Assembly (NCBI GenBank): GCA_038380795.1
Contig: CM076264.1
Span: 1,614,001 to 1,678,000 of the forward strand
Reading direction: 5' to 3'
Length of the DNA stretch: 64,000 bases
From: Pyrocephalus nanus
Taxonomy: Eukaryota > Chordata > Aves > Passeriformes > Tyrannidae
Below the pieces are notes generated by a model. It ran no database searches. It saw only the letters and a list, made by a program, of their open reading frames with translations, and was not told where the DNA came from. Both the position numbers and the translations under genes were made by a program. This document shows, one piece after another, positions 1 through 10,670 of this stretch. How positions within the stretch are numbered: the stretch's first letter is position 1; the number at the start of each line of letters is the position of its first letter.

Positions 1-1924
1 GCTTCCCGAGCCAAACTGGTTCTCCCTGGCCTGTTCAGCGAGGGGAGAGCTAGCGGGCTGTGGGCCTGAGTGACGAGCTTATCTCTGGTTATTAAATCAA
101 ACGGAGAAAATATTGGAAATGGCTGGGTAGGTTTGGAGCGGGAACGTGCGAGCCAAGCCGTGTAAGAAATGCCAAAAGGTACACATATACAGCGCGGCCG
201 ACAAGTCGGCTCTAGCCGGCGGGTTTTATTTTGTCAGTCACGATGACAGACAGGATTATTACTGCATTTTCTTGGGTGTTTCTCTGAGAGTGTACTCATT
301 TTCAAACTTGGCTGAGACAACTGCCCTGGCTCTTGATTTAAGGGCTTCTGGAAATGGCTCTGGTAGGGTTTTAGATGATTAAATGTAGCGATGGTATATT
401 TAAAGACTGACTTGGAATCATGCATCCTAATGGCAAAACATTTTTTCAGCCAGAAAATCCAATGCACAGGTTTAAAGTGACAGTGTGTGAAGTTACAGTG
501 AGTTGTGAGGAACTGGAATTGGTAGGGGAGTTATTTAGGTTTGTTACTAAAATAGCGAGCTAAGAGCTATTTGTGGCTCTGAGCGCTGCTCAGGAGCATC
601 CTAGAGGTGCTTTGACTGAGGGATTGCAACCTTTGCGGGGATCCTAGAACCCCCCTGAGTTGCCTCAGTGGCAAGAGGCAACACCAGTCTTTTCAAATGG
701 CTAAGGTGTCTTCTCTTCAGGAGCTTCCCAGGTCATTTAAAAATAAGGTGAAGTGAAGGTACAGACTAACTGGCACATCATCAGGGAGTTAGAGCATGGA
801 GAGAGAGCAGTCTTTGCTTCGGAGTCTTTGGAAGAGGGGAAGATGTACCATTATTTGGTTAGGTCTTGAGTATATAAAGCTTCCCAGTTGATTTGGTGCT
901 TTGCTTTTGTTAATAAGGGACTGTCATTAGTTGAAATGAAATACAGCTGTGAGCACAGGAGTCATTGCTGTACCCGCTGGAAACTCACTGGCTGTTGAAG
1001 AACATGTACTTAAGGAACTGGATTTATTAAATAGAGCAGTGGAGCCCAAGTCCTGATCCATTCACGTGCAGACCCTGGCTCTGAGATCTTTGAGGAGAAC
1101 ATTAACCAGGGTGAGGGGACATTGGCTTAAAGCCAGTTGTCTGTTCTCAGGGGCTGGGGACAGCATGGGGGTGACAGCAGCAGGGGAGAGGAGGAATTCA
1201 GCAGGCCATCCTTCTGCAGTGCTCTCAACTCCGCAAGTGCTGTGGCTTCTGTTGCTGCTGCTTTTTCGCCTGGCCAATGGATTGCATGTTATTCCCTAGT
1301 ACAGAGTTTGGACAGGTGACAAAAGTGGAACTTGGTAGTGAGGAGCAGCTGAAGAGGCAGTTGCCTGTGGTAATCCTAAACCTCGCCGAAGAAGGGGAGT
1401 TTTCCCCCTACAGAGCTACAATAGCCTCCTTTGTTCCCCTGAGAGTCCGTGCCCTTCCCGTGATGGATTGCTGTTCTGCCATGTTCCTTGTGAGCTGTTC
1501 GCAGAGCTCCGGGCTTTAAAAATATTTTATGGATCTCGTCACCTTGGCCTGGACAGGCAAGCTGAGGGCAGGAGCCACAGCTGACTGACTGAACGAGATG
1601 TGGAATACTGGCACTGCTGCTCTCATCCAACACCAGTCTGGAGGGAAGGGTTGGAAGGGTGATTAGTGTCCACAGAAGTGTGTGTGTGTAGGAGAGAGAG
1701 GAAGAACTAAGACTAGACTGGTGAACAAGGTGAGCCTTGCCATGCTGGAAGGTATGGAGAAGCAACATATAAGGTATTATTTCCTTGGAAAATTATCATG
1801 AACTGACCGAATGATGGTTTCTACGTTTTCCCTGCGTTTTTTTGTTGTTGTTCTTGTTGGGGGTTTGTTTGTTTGTTTTTTGTTTAGGTGTTTGGTTTTT
1901 TTTCTCAGTGCCGTGTCCTTTACG
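1..1924. other. Upstream flank, no recognised gene
   Basis: No exon, RNA gene or clear transposon copy is recognisable here. Open frames on both strands are short, overlap one another and have no family resemblance. There is a small GT/GA-rich patch near 1678-1705, and a T/G-rich stretch at 1837-1904 leads into the CpG island. In mammals the gene upstream of SLC4A4 is DCK; nothing resembling its coding exons is visible here. Confidence 0.6.
1837..1904. repeat. T/G-rich low-complexity tract
   Basis: The tract consists of poly-T blocks separated by TTG and TTTG units, directly upstream of the CpG island. On the opposite strand it reads as an A/C-rich sequence. It is simple sequence with no coding potential. 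Confidence 0.8.
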
Positions 1925-2261
1925 ACCCAGATGCGCCCTGGGTCGTGCGTTCCCAGTGGCTGGGATGTCGCCGCGGGAGCGGGACACGCTCCCAGCTCCC
2001 CGGGGCTGTGTCCCGGGGTGCCATCCTCCCCGGTCCCAGGGGAACGCATCCCCCCTCGCCCGGCAGAGCGGCACCTCCCGGCCTGAGGCACAGGGTGGCC
2101 GCTGCCAGGCCCATTCGCAGCCCTCCATCCCCGGCCGCGGGGCTCGGCACCTGCCCCGGCGCGCCCGGAGCGCGGGGCTCGGGGCGGGGAGCCGCAACCC
2201 CGGCCCGCAGACTCCTCCTCCGGGCTCCCCGCCCCAGGCCCCGTGACGCCGAGCGGCGGCC

Positions 2262-2301
2262 GGGGATGGGATGGGACGGGACGGGCCGGGATGGGAGCGG
2301 G
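2262..2301 (+). promoter_or_regulatory. G-quadruplex-like tract upstream of the TATA-like element
   Basis: Eight runs of three or four G are separated by 2-3-nt linkers (AT, AT, AC, AC, CC, AT, AGC). The tract lies about 30-65 bp upstream of the TTTAAAT element. Short loops with repeated GGG runs match the usual intramolecular quadruplex pattern on the non-template strand of SLC4A4. Whether it folds or has a regulatory effect is inference. Confidence 0.6.
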
Positions 2302-2327
2302 CAAGGGGACGGCCGAGCCCGCCAGCG

Positions 2328-2335
2328 CTTTAAAT
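2328..2335 (+). promoter_or_regulatory. TATA-like element (CTTTAAAT) of the distal promoter
   Basis: This is an A/T-rich octamer isolated in otherwise nearly pure G/C sequence. An initiation site 25-32 bp downstream would lie at about 2355-2366, which would give exon 1 a length of roughly 205-215 nt. CpG-island promoters often start at several sites, so the exact start is uncertain. Confidence 0.45.
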
Positions 2336-2402
2336 GCGGGCCGGGCCGGCGCCGCCAGCACAGCCGCGCCGCTCGCTCGGGCTGCCGCGGGCGCTCACCC
2401 GC

Positions 2403-2430
2403 ACGGACACGGACACGGACACGGACACGG
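2403..2430 (+). repeat. Hexanucleotide repeat (ACGGAC)n in exon 1
   Basis: There are about 4.7 nearly perfect copies of a 6-bp unit inside the proposed 5' UTR. It may vary in copy number between individuals. Confidence 0.85.
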
Positions 2431-2454
2431 AGGGGCAGGTGTAGGGCCGTCGCC

Positions 2455-2466
2455 ATGCCCCGCTGA
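2455..2466 (+). CDS. Three-codon uORF in the NBCe1-B leader
   Basis: ATG CCC CGC TGA encodes Met-Pro-Arg. The context has G at -3 and C at +4, so it is moderate. Its stop lies 104 nt upstream of the main AUG in the spliced leader, a distance that allows reinitiation. It is the only AUG in exon 1. An effect on NBCe1-B translation is inferred. Confidence 0.4.
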   Translation: MPR

Positions 2467-2690
2467 GCCCGCCCGCCGCGCCCCCGCAGCCCCCGCCCGC
2501 CGCCCCGGCTGCCCCGCAGCCGCCGCCCGCCGCCAAGCTGGAGGAACGCCGCAAGCCCGAGCCCCGGAGGTGAGCGAGCGGGAGCGGCGGGGGGCAGCGC
2601 CGGGACACGCTTTTTTCTCTCCTCGTTCTCTTTCTCGGTGACCGGCTCAGCTGGAGCCAACTTTAGAAACCTTTCACGGTGTTTGAAAAC

Positions 2691-2710
2691 TTTTTTTTTT
2701 TTTTTTTTTT
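2691..2710. repeat. Poly-T tract (T20)
   Basis: This is an uninterrupted run of 20 T just downstream of the exon 1 donor. It could be the A-tail remnant of a minus-strand insertion or simple slippage; no element is visible beside it. Confidence 0.9.
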
Positions 2711-5700
2711 ACGGTTTCGGTTCATCTTTAGCGGGTTGTTAGCAGCCGCCGGGTCGAGGGGATCCTCGTCCCTCCCGGGGTTTCAGTTTTCCACCTGGTG
2801 TATGGCCGTACGGGGTGTTTTATTATCCAAGACCAGCTCCTTGCTGCTTGTTTGCCCTTTTGGTGCTTCCTGTGGAGCGCTGCTATGCAGAGCGAGAGCG
2901 CGCGGGGGAAATGAACATTTAACCATCTTTGGGCTTGGTGTTTTTTTTTCTTTTCTTTTCTTTTATTTTCCCTACAACGTTAGTTAATAATGTATTTCTC
3001 CTGCCTTAGGAGCGCACCCCTTCAGCACTCGCGTCCAGGAGAGGAGCCGGTGCACTCGGATGTGCCGAGAGCTCCCAGGGCGTGGGAAAAGGCTCTTCCA
3101 GGAGCGCGCGTGGCTCGGGGCGCGGCGGGAGCCTGCGGAGTCGTTCCGCAGAGCTGCTCCTCTCGGTGAAGTTGGGTGCTTAAGGAGCGAGGTTGGGCCC
3201 TGGGGCAGATCCGAGCAGGAGCAGCTCCGTCGGAGAAGTGCTCCGCGTACTAAATATAGGGACTTGCGCCTTCTGTGTCAGAGAGGTGCAGTTACTGTGC
3301 ATCTAAATGGGACTTGGTGCGTGTGCTGCCGGCTGCTTAGGGGCTTTGTTCTTCTGGTTATGCCTGTAATGGGCCTGTTTTCCATTAAAAAAAAAGGAGA
3401 AACTTTGCTAGGTGAATTTAATACAATGTGCAGAGTTGCATACTGTGTATGGGACAGAATATGCTGCAGGGATATGCCTAGTTCTTATTTTGGTTGATAT
3501 CAGCAGGAAACTGTGCGTTAAGAGGTACAGAGCCTCCCCTGACCAAAACTCCTTCAGGCACCCGAACCTCAGCAAGTATTTAATGGGAACCTTCATTTTG
3601 TTGTTACAGTTTCCAGTCCTATGCAGGATGATTAAAAGGGACTGTTTGCATCTCTGCTTGCTCAGAGCATGTACATGAGCTATATGTCTGTGCCCTTCCT
3701 TCCCTGGCCTGCCCTTCTGTGCTCACAGACCTTTCCTGGTGGCTCTGGTCGTGTCAGAGGATGGGTTCAGTTTTGCAAAGCCTGGTTTCAGCTGGTGATT
3801 TTAGCTCTCAGTAACTTCACCTGCCTGTGAGGGTGGTTGGGATCCGAAAGGCGAATGTTAGTACAATCTGCTTCTTCATCATTTCCCCCTGCGCTGCTGT
3901 CCTGACTTAAAAGCGGGATGAGAAGGAATTATGGATTTTTCTTTTTTCCTTCCCCCAGCTGTGGGGAGGAGGGATGAAGCTTTCGTATGTGTGCACAGGG
4001 CATTCCTGGGAAGGTAACACCCTGCACTCATCCAGTCGGCTCCCAGCAAGGTCCCGCAGGATTTTGTGCAGCTCACAACTATGCAGGGTTTTCCTTTAAA
4101 CTTCCATGTTATGATTTTAAATCTTGAAACTCCTTTGCAGCCAGAGAACAGCCTGGTGCTGTGTTGTGGTATTCCTTGCAGCAGGTTTTTAAAGGGAGCT
4201 TTTGAAATGCTGTGGGTTTAGGGCAAATACTTCGGTTACTGATGTCTTACGCTGATAAGAATAAGATGAATTTGTGCACAAAGTGCAGTTCCCAGGAAAA
4301 CATCCCCGTGAGAATGGAAAATGTATAGGTCCCTTTGTTTTCAGATCTACCTGCTTATCAAAGAGGGTGAGGAAACCACTTGCATCTCTGGCTGAAGGGT
4401 TTCTAATGCTGCCACCCTGGAGAGCTGTAATAAATAACGAGCTGGGAGGTGTTTTGGGCAAAGCAGTGAAGGAAAATTGCTGTGTGAGAGAGCACAGAGA
4501 AAAGTTTTCTTTATTTTTCTTCCAGTAAGTCTGCAAAGTGATACTTGCCGTCAGAGGTGCTGTCCTGCCAGAGGGACATAGACATAAAGGCAAGGTGTTG
4601 CTTTGAGCAAAGACATACTGGGGGAAATAGGTGTTTTTGGAGTTGGATGCCCCAAAAACGGGCCCTGTGGGTACAGCAAGGGATGCTCCTGTGTGCCTAC
4701 ATGCCATGTGTTAGTGTGGATTTGCTGAACACCTCATTTTTATTTATTTAATTAAATTTTTATATTTTATATCATGGCACACGCCCTTATCAAAATAGCG
4801 TCACTTTTTGCTGGTTTGCACTCCGGCTCCTTCCTATGGGCTGGGAGCACCAGAGGACTTTGAAGGAGGGTTTGAAGACAGCTTTCCCAGGGCTCTGACT
4901 CCGGTGCTGCGGCACCGGCTGGTCCCTCAGTGCTGGTAAAAGTGCCTTCATGGCCTGAGCGCAGGAGCATCCTCGTCACGCTCCAGCGCCCTGCCTCGCA
5001 CGTATTTTCTGTGTGCATTAGGTTTAGAATGGCAACTCTTGCTCTGAGCAAATTAAAAGGGGTTCTGATAACTCCTCGTTCCAAGTCAATTAGCTGCTTC
5101 CGGCTTCAAATCCACTTAGAAGGCTTGGAAGGGGGGGGGGAGCGCTCTTTGAAAAGCCAGTAATAGCAGTTTACGGTTAATATTGATAAAGGAGCGCGCC
5201 TCCGTGTCATTGTGCTGCGTCTGGTGGAAGGAGAGCTTCTCTTTTGTGCTCCTGCTGAACAGCAGGACTCGGGTGGGGAAGCAAAGGTCTTTCTCTTAAC
5301 TCAGTTAAGAAAGCTCGGTTCCCTGCGTGGCTTGAAATGAAAATACAGCCATAAAACGGTCAAGGTTGCAGGAATTCCCACAACCGCTCAAAACAAGGCT
5401 TCTGCCCCTCTGCCCTTGAACTTTGGGTCGCTGCAGCATCTCGTTTCTCCTGAGTTTGCTCAGGGTTGTGTGCAGTTTGTGGCAGGAATGCTTTTTATTG
5501 CCTTTGGACGGTGTCGGAGACAATTACAGCGCCCGTAATTGGGTGATAAAACAGTGCATGGTGTAAGGAAAAAGCTGCAGAACTCTTGTTTCTCAATGGC
5601 CTAATTACATTAACTGAAGAGATGAAAATGTCTTTGAATTGCTGTCCCGCAATTAGGAGCTTTTCACATAAGGAAGGTTTGAAGCTGCCACAGGGACTGT

Positions 5701-6975
5701 CAGTGGGGTAAAGTTGCCTGCAGTTTTACAGGAGAAATCAGAAAATCAAAGAAGCCTGCATCTCAGTTCTTGGCCCTCAGTTTGGTTTGGAACTGTGGAT
5801 TTCTGCCCAAACTGAGCAGTGTAAATCTGTACTGTTGGAGTGCAGCTCAGCCTTCTGAGTACAGCAGGGGAAATTGCAAACAGCCCTGGTTTTATCTCAC
5901 TTTCTATCCAGAAGAATCAGAAGAAATGATTCAGTGTCACCAATATCAGAAACCTTTGATTTTTGTGGCTCAAATGAACTTTCAGCATCTGTATTCCAGA
6001 AACATGTGCTGTTAGCAGAGCTCAGCCTGCTGCCAAAGTAAAACAGAAACTGAAGGGGAATTTAAAAAAGAGGCATTGTTTATATACATAAATGTGTGTG
6101 TGATCTGTATATTTACTATACTTGTAAGGAAATCCTTTTAACGGGGAAGCAGAATTTTCCAAGTCCTGGTGTTTCAAATCCTAGCTGTATTATATTACTA
6201 CATTTATAGGGGAACAGGATCATATTCCTCTTCTGCTACTATTTATGATTGGTAAATACTTTGCATTAGACCTGTCTTGAAATAAGCCTTAATTGTCCTT
6301 CCCATAAGTATTGATCCATACAGCTGGTGTCTCAAAGCGGGTTGAAAACCTGAAGGTGGTGGTGGTGGGAATTGTTTGAATGACTTAAGACTGAGGATTA
6401 CTCAGATCTCTTTATTGTCTTAGGAATTATGATTACAAAAATAACTTAGTTCAATTCTAATGATAATAATATATTATAATTAGTAATAACATATAAATAA
6501 TACAGAACTGTGGTGGGAATGGTACCTCTACTTTTGATCTCTGTGAAGTGACTGCTGCTCATCTGTGGAATTAATGAAACAGGCTGAAATTTGATGTGAT
6601 TGTTCCCCAGGGGAGACTGAATTTTACTTTCTTTTACAAGTTACCACAATGAGCTGGTGTTATGCAAGAAATCCTGGTGGGGTTTGCATGTGCAAAAAAT
6701 TGTTGGCTTTTTTCACTTAGGATTTATTCCTGTGGTGTCTTCTGTCTTTTTCTGCTACCGGTTTCTGAGTAAGACATGCAAAGGCCCTGATTTTGATGAC
6801 TATGTAGATGTGTAATCTGAAGTCAAATACAACAACTGGAGTCCTGCATGTTAACTAATCGTCTTTATTAAAATTTTCCTGTTTTCTCTAGTTTGTATAG
6901 TAGGCACCAAAACAGAACTCGCCTCTCTTTTGCGCTGCGGTGTGCAGCTTGAAAATTTGGGTATTTTCCCCTTAG

Positions 6976-6995
6976 TTTTTTTTTTTTTTTTTTTT
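6976..6995. repeat. Poly-T tract
   Basis: A run of about 20 T in intron 1, with no recognisable element attached. Confidence 0.9.
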
Positions 6996-8129
6996 ATAAG
7001 TTTTTACTTCATTTTAATCACCTCTTGAAGGTTTACTGATCTCATTTCAGCTCTTAACCTTGAACAGAAGGTTGCAAAAGTTAACTGCTTTTATTGTACC
7101 TGCGACCGTATAACACTTCAGACGCACTGTCAGCCTTCCGACGTAAGCGCAAAGATCTTTCATCAAGGTTACTAAATATGAGAAGACTGGTTAGAATGAA
7201 GTTGGGAAATAGTTGCTCAGTAGCTCGAGGAAAAGTGACATTTGAGCGTATTAAACCTGTGTGTTGCACTGGAATTGAACTGTATTTCTCGTACGTAGGA
7301 ACTGGTCCTGCTCATTTTGCTTGGGTCTCAGAGTTGGGCAACTGTGGTTATCTTGAAGTGGATTTTACCTATTTTTGTTAAATTTGCCTAGTCTGAGCTC
7401 ACTTCCCGGGGTGACAGTTTGTGCATTCAGCAGACACAGAGCACAGCTCAGGACCGGCAGCCCCACTCAACAGAGCCTCCTGTGTGTCCTTCTGGGCAGG
7501 AACAATCATCACCAGGGAAAAAGAGATGGGGCTTTGTTCTCTTGTGTCCCCAGCGAAGCTCCGTTCCAGAGCCTCAGTGGCACAGCAATCCAGCGTGTGG
7601 TGCCATGGGAGTATTCCACATCCATTGTTTAACATCTCGTGATCTCTTAGGTGAGCAGTAACCAGGTTTGAGGAGCGCTGCCCCAGGAGAAGTGTGAGTG
7701 TGGCGTTCCATGGAAGCAGTCTTGGATGCCTTTGTAGCGCTGCTGGTGGGGTTTCAGTGCAGTGACACCTGTATCAGTGCAGAAGGGTTGCAAACGTGAA
7801 GCCACTGCCTTAGTGCCACAAAACACTTCAGCACAGGTGACTTCTGGCCTGGAGGCAGTTCAACCCATTGACCTTTAAGGCCAGGCTGGGGTGAGTCCTG
7901 CATGAGTAGTTCCACTGGCATGAATGGGAGAAACATGTGGTGAGATAGGACAGTGCATGGAGAGCATTGATCCAGTGGGGCCCGAGGGGTGCAGGGACAA
8001 AGTCTAGATTGCAGCCGGGAGCTGCTTGCAGGGTGGGGTTGGAAATCGATGGAAGACCAGTGCAAAGTCTTGAGTGCATCTTCGATAGGACCTCGAAGGG
8101 TGGTGTCAGAGAGAGGCTGCAGAATAGAA

Positions 8130-8185
8130 TATTGATTTACAGTAGCATATTTCAATTGGAAGGTACCTACAGCCATCATCTCATC
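8130..8185 (-). mobile_element. CR1-like LINE 3'-end fragment (short, degraded)
   Basis: The + strand contains an eroded version of the antisense CR1 tail: an AT-rich start, then a TTGGAAGG-like core and an ATCATCTCATCC-like segment. It is much more diverged than the other CR1 copies in the window, so the call is tentative. Confidence 0.4.
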
Positions 8186-10039
8186 CGCCTGCCTATGCTG
8201 GCTTTTCAGTTGCCCCCTTGGCAGTGCTCTGAAGCTCAGCCTGAGAGCCTGCTAGCATGGAAGGAATGTGGGCAAGCCTGGGCTGGAGCGTGGGCTTAGG
8301 CCCGTGTTTCATCGACAAGGCAAGCCCAGGCGTCCTGCCTTGGCGATTGTGGGCATGGGGCTCCAGCCAAGGATGCTCTGACTGCTCAGCTTCATGGCTT
8401 ATTCCGATTGGCAGCATAAATTAAAGGAGTGGGCACGTTACCGTGATCCTTGTCCTGGAGTTTAACCTGGGGTGGGCACTCTGGACCTGTGAACAAAACA
8501 GTAGGAATTGCTGCAAAAGAAAGAAACCTCTGTATTTCCCAAGTTTTTGTTTGGGTCACCTGTCTCTTTCCTTTGCCGGAGATACAATAACATAAATTTT
8601 GTTGAAAGGGAATACGCTGCAAAACAGCCCTGTGGGAACTCCGACTGTATCTTTCAGTGTCAGAATCCTCTCCAGAGACTGAATAAAGGGAGATCGTGTC
8701 TCCTGCTTTTAAAATAATTACTCAAATTAAAGATCAAGCTAGAAGAGCCCAGTTCACTGAACATTAGCAATACAACCTAATTTATTAAAAAGCATTGAAA
8801 AATCAACTTAAGCTCATCGTGCTCAAAATGTATCTCCCAGCTAATAATCTGGATGTCCCCTGAGCCTTCAGAAATGTGGGAGTGCAGAGATTGCTGTAAA
8901 AGTTTCTGTAATAACTGTTCTACAGGTAAAGGCATCCTTCTTGAACCTGCTTCTGCTTTTTTAGTTCTAAATGATGAATGAGGCACCTTTGCATTAAGTG
9001 ATCCCGGTCCAGTAATGCCTTGGGTTACCATCAGCTCAGTGTTTTCCTGTGAGGGTTTGACTTGTGACTCAGTGAAGGTACCTGGGGTGTTTTGTGGGGA
9101 GGTCAGTACAGTTCTGGATGTGACCCTTAACTTGTAATTCTCAGTAATATATCTGAAGTCTTGAACTGTGGTATCAGCCCAGCTTTTCTGGCTCTGTTCC
9201 CAGGCCAGTCATTCTGCTTAACAATAAAAAAGTGCAAGATAACGGGTGCAGATAACTGGGATTTAATATTACTGTGGCCTATTTCCCGTTTACCTTTAAA
9301 CAGCCGTGTTGCAACTGGGTGCTGGACATGAGGCTGTTCTTTGTTAGCTGGTGTGTCCACTGTGTGTGTGATTGCTGAACAGGTACAGCAGTCACGGTGG
9401 TTACAGCCTGTGTTTAAGAGAAGTGCCCACAGCTCTGGCCGTGAGCTGGGTGGCCTGCCAGGGACACCCACGACTATCTGTCCTCTCTCCTGCTCTCTGA
9501 GGCCCGAAATGCAGCTTTCTATTTAAACTCCTTTCAAATTGGCTGGAGTTGGCTGCTTTGGTACTCTCTTCTGGAACGCAGATTTGGAGTTGAAGATGCC
9601 CGGTGAAATTTGCGTGCACCAACTCGCGTAAGCGCAGCACCCAGGAATACCACTGGGAAGGATTTCTGCTGAGTCAGGGATGAATCGGAACAGCTACGAA
9701 GAGCCAGGAGATGACCACATTGGGCAGATGATGCTCCACGGCTGCTGACCGTGCATTGCCATCCCCAGACGTGCTGACTTGTTTTGTGGCCACACCTGAA
9801 ATGCCAAACTGCAGAACCGCTTTTCATCTTTTATTTATTTATTTACATTTTGAATCACTAGGTCAGCAAAACGTTTCCTTGGCCCTGACAGCTTAAAAAG
9901 GGAGCATGAAAGTTGCTTTGTCCTGTTGTGCTTTTATGAATTATCTATTACCAAAGCAAACAAACTGTTTCAGACCTGTTATGGAAAGTTGTTTTTCTGA
10001 GTTTTTTTTTTTTCCCAAAGAATGGCTGTCTCCAGTGTC

Positions 10040-10670
10040 TTAGGCAAATGCATGGGAAAAAGAGGATGAAAGCAGATGGTGGGTGATTGACCCAAGCTTT
10101 GAGGTGCTCCAGGGTGACCTCATGCACAGCCGCTGATGCTTCAAGGTGGCCAGATGCTTTGAGATGAACCTCCTCCAGCAGCATGGACTTACCCTCTGGA
10201 GTGTCCTGCTCCTGCAGGACTCATCCACAGGTCACAGCCCATGGACTCAAGTTCCCAGTGGAGTGCCAGCCTGCCCAGTTCAGCAGCCGTGCCCTGGCCC
10301 TGGGCCCATACGGGAGCGTTGTCATTGCTGTTATCAGAAGGTTCCCAGGCCCAGCGCAGCGAGATGATAAGCAGCATGGGTGAGCACTGAAAGCAAAAGT
10401 GGCCCCTGACGAGCTCTAGGCGCCAGCACACATGCCCATGGCAAGCACAGAGCCTGCTGATTAATGGCCATGGGGCAATTACAGCTATAAAGTCCATCTA
10501 GCACATTCCAAGCAGATCTGTTGTTATTCTGAACCCTTCGTGCCCCACATTGGGCACCAAAATGACTGTCCTGGTTTAACCCCAGCCAGCAGCCAAGCGC
10601 TGCTGCTCACTCCCAGGGCAGGAACTGGAGCTGTACCCCAGACGAACCAGCACAATGTGTTAATATCAAC
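10040..10670 (-). mobile_element. Endogenous retrovirus fragment: LTR end, primer-binding site and leader
   Basis: On the minus strand, the end of an LTR is followed at 10559-10542 by an 18-nt site resembling the tRNA-Lys-type primer-binding site of beta-like retroviruses and ERVK elements, with one or two changes. Further along the minus strand a GTAAGTCC-like donor (near 10194-10187) fits a retroviral leader. The LTR side (from about 10563 upward on the + strand) starts with TG and has the TGTCCTGGTTT-type sequence common in bird ERV LTRs, then becomes unrecognisable after about 10625. No intact gag, pol or env frame is present. The copy is old and broken, and its outer limits are approximate. 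Confidence 0.6.

Larger units (their letters stand above)
2360..2569 (+). other. SLC4A4 exon 1 (5' UTR of NBCe1-B transcript), start approximate
   Basis: The 3' end is defined by a strong donor, GAG|GTGAGCG, at 2569/2570. Exon 2 starts only one base before its ATG, so the leader must come from an upstream exon, and this is the best candidate. The only ATG is at 2455 and opens a three-codon uORF. The frame of the main ATG stays open upstream from 2445 to the junction, with no AUG. A hexamer repeat lies at 2403-2430. Joined to exon 2, the exon ends place A at -3 and G at +4 around the main start codon, a strong initiation context. The 5' end is estimated from the TATA-like element. RNA reads spanning 2569 to 20748 would confirm the exon. 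Confidence 0.65.
1925..2640. promoter_or_regulatory. CpG island at the SLC4A4 NBCe1-B promoter
   Basis: This stretch is very G+C rich and dense in CpG, unlike the AT-richer DNA on either side. It includes GC-box-like runs, the G-rich tract at 2262-2301, a TTTAAAT element at 2329-2335 and the proposed exon 1 with a consensus donor at 2569/2570. It ends where a poly-T tract begins at 2691. The size and position, on the same strand 18 kb upstream of the first coding exon, fit the distal SLC4A4 promoter used for the NBCe1-B/C transcripts of mammals. The island is seen directly; its assignment to SLC4A4 is inferred. Confidence 0.8.

Noticed and set aside
1920..2660. Minus-strand open frame of 246 codons across the CpG island
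   Set aside because: GC-rich DNA has few stop codons by chance. The translation is Arg/Gly/Pro-rich with no domain, and several other frames are open over the same bases.
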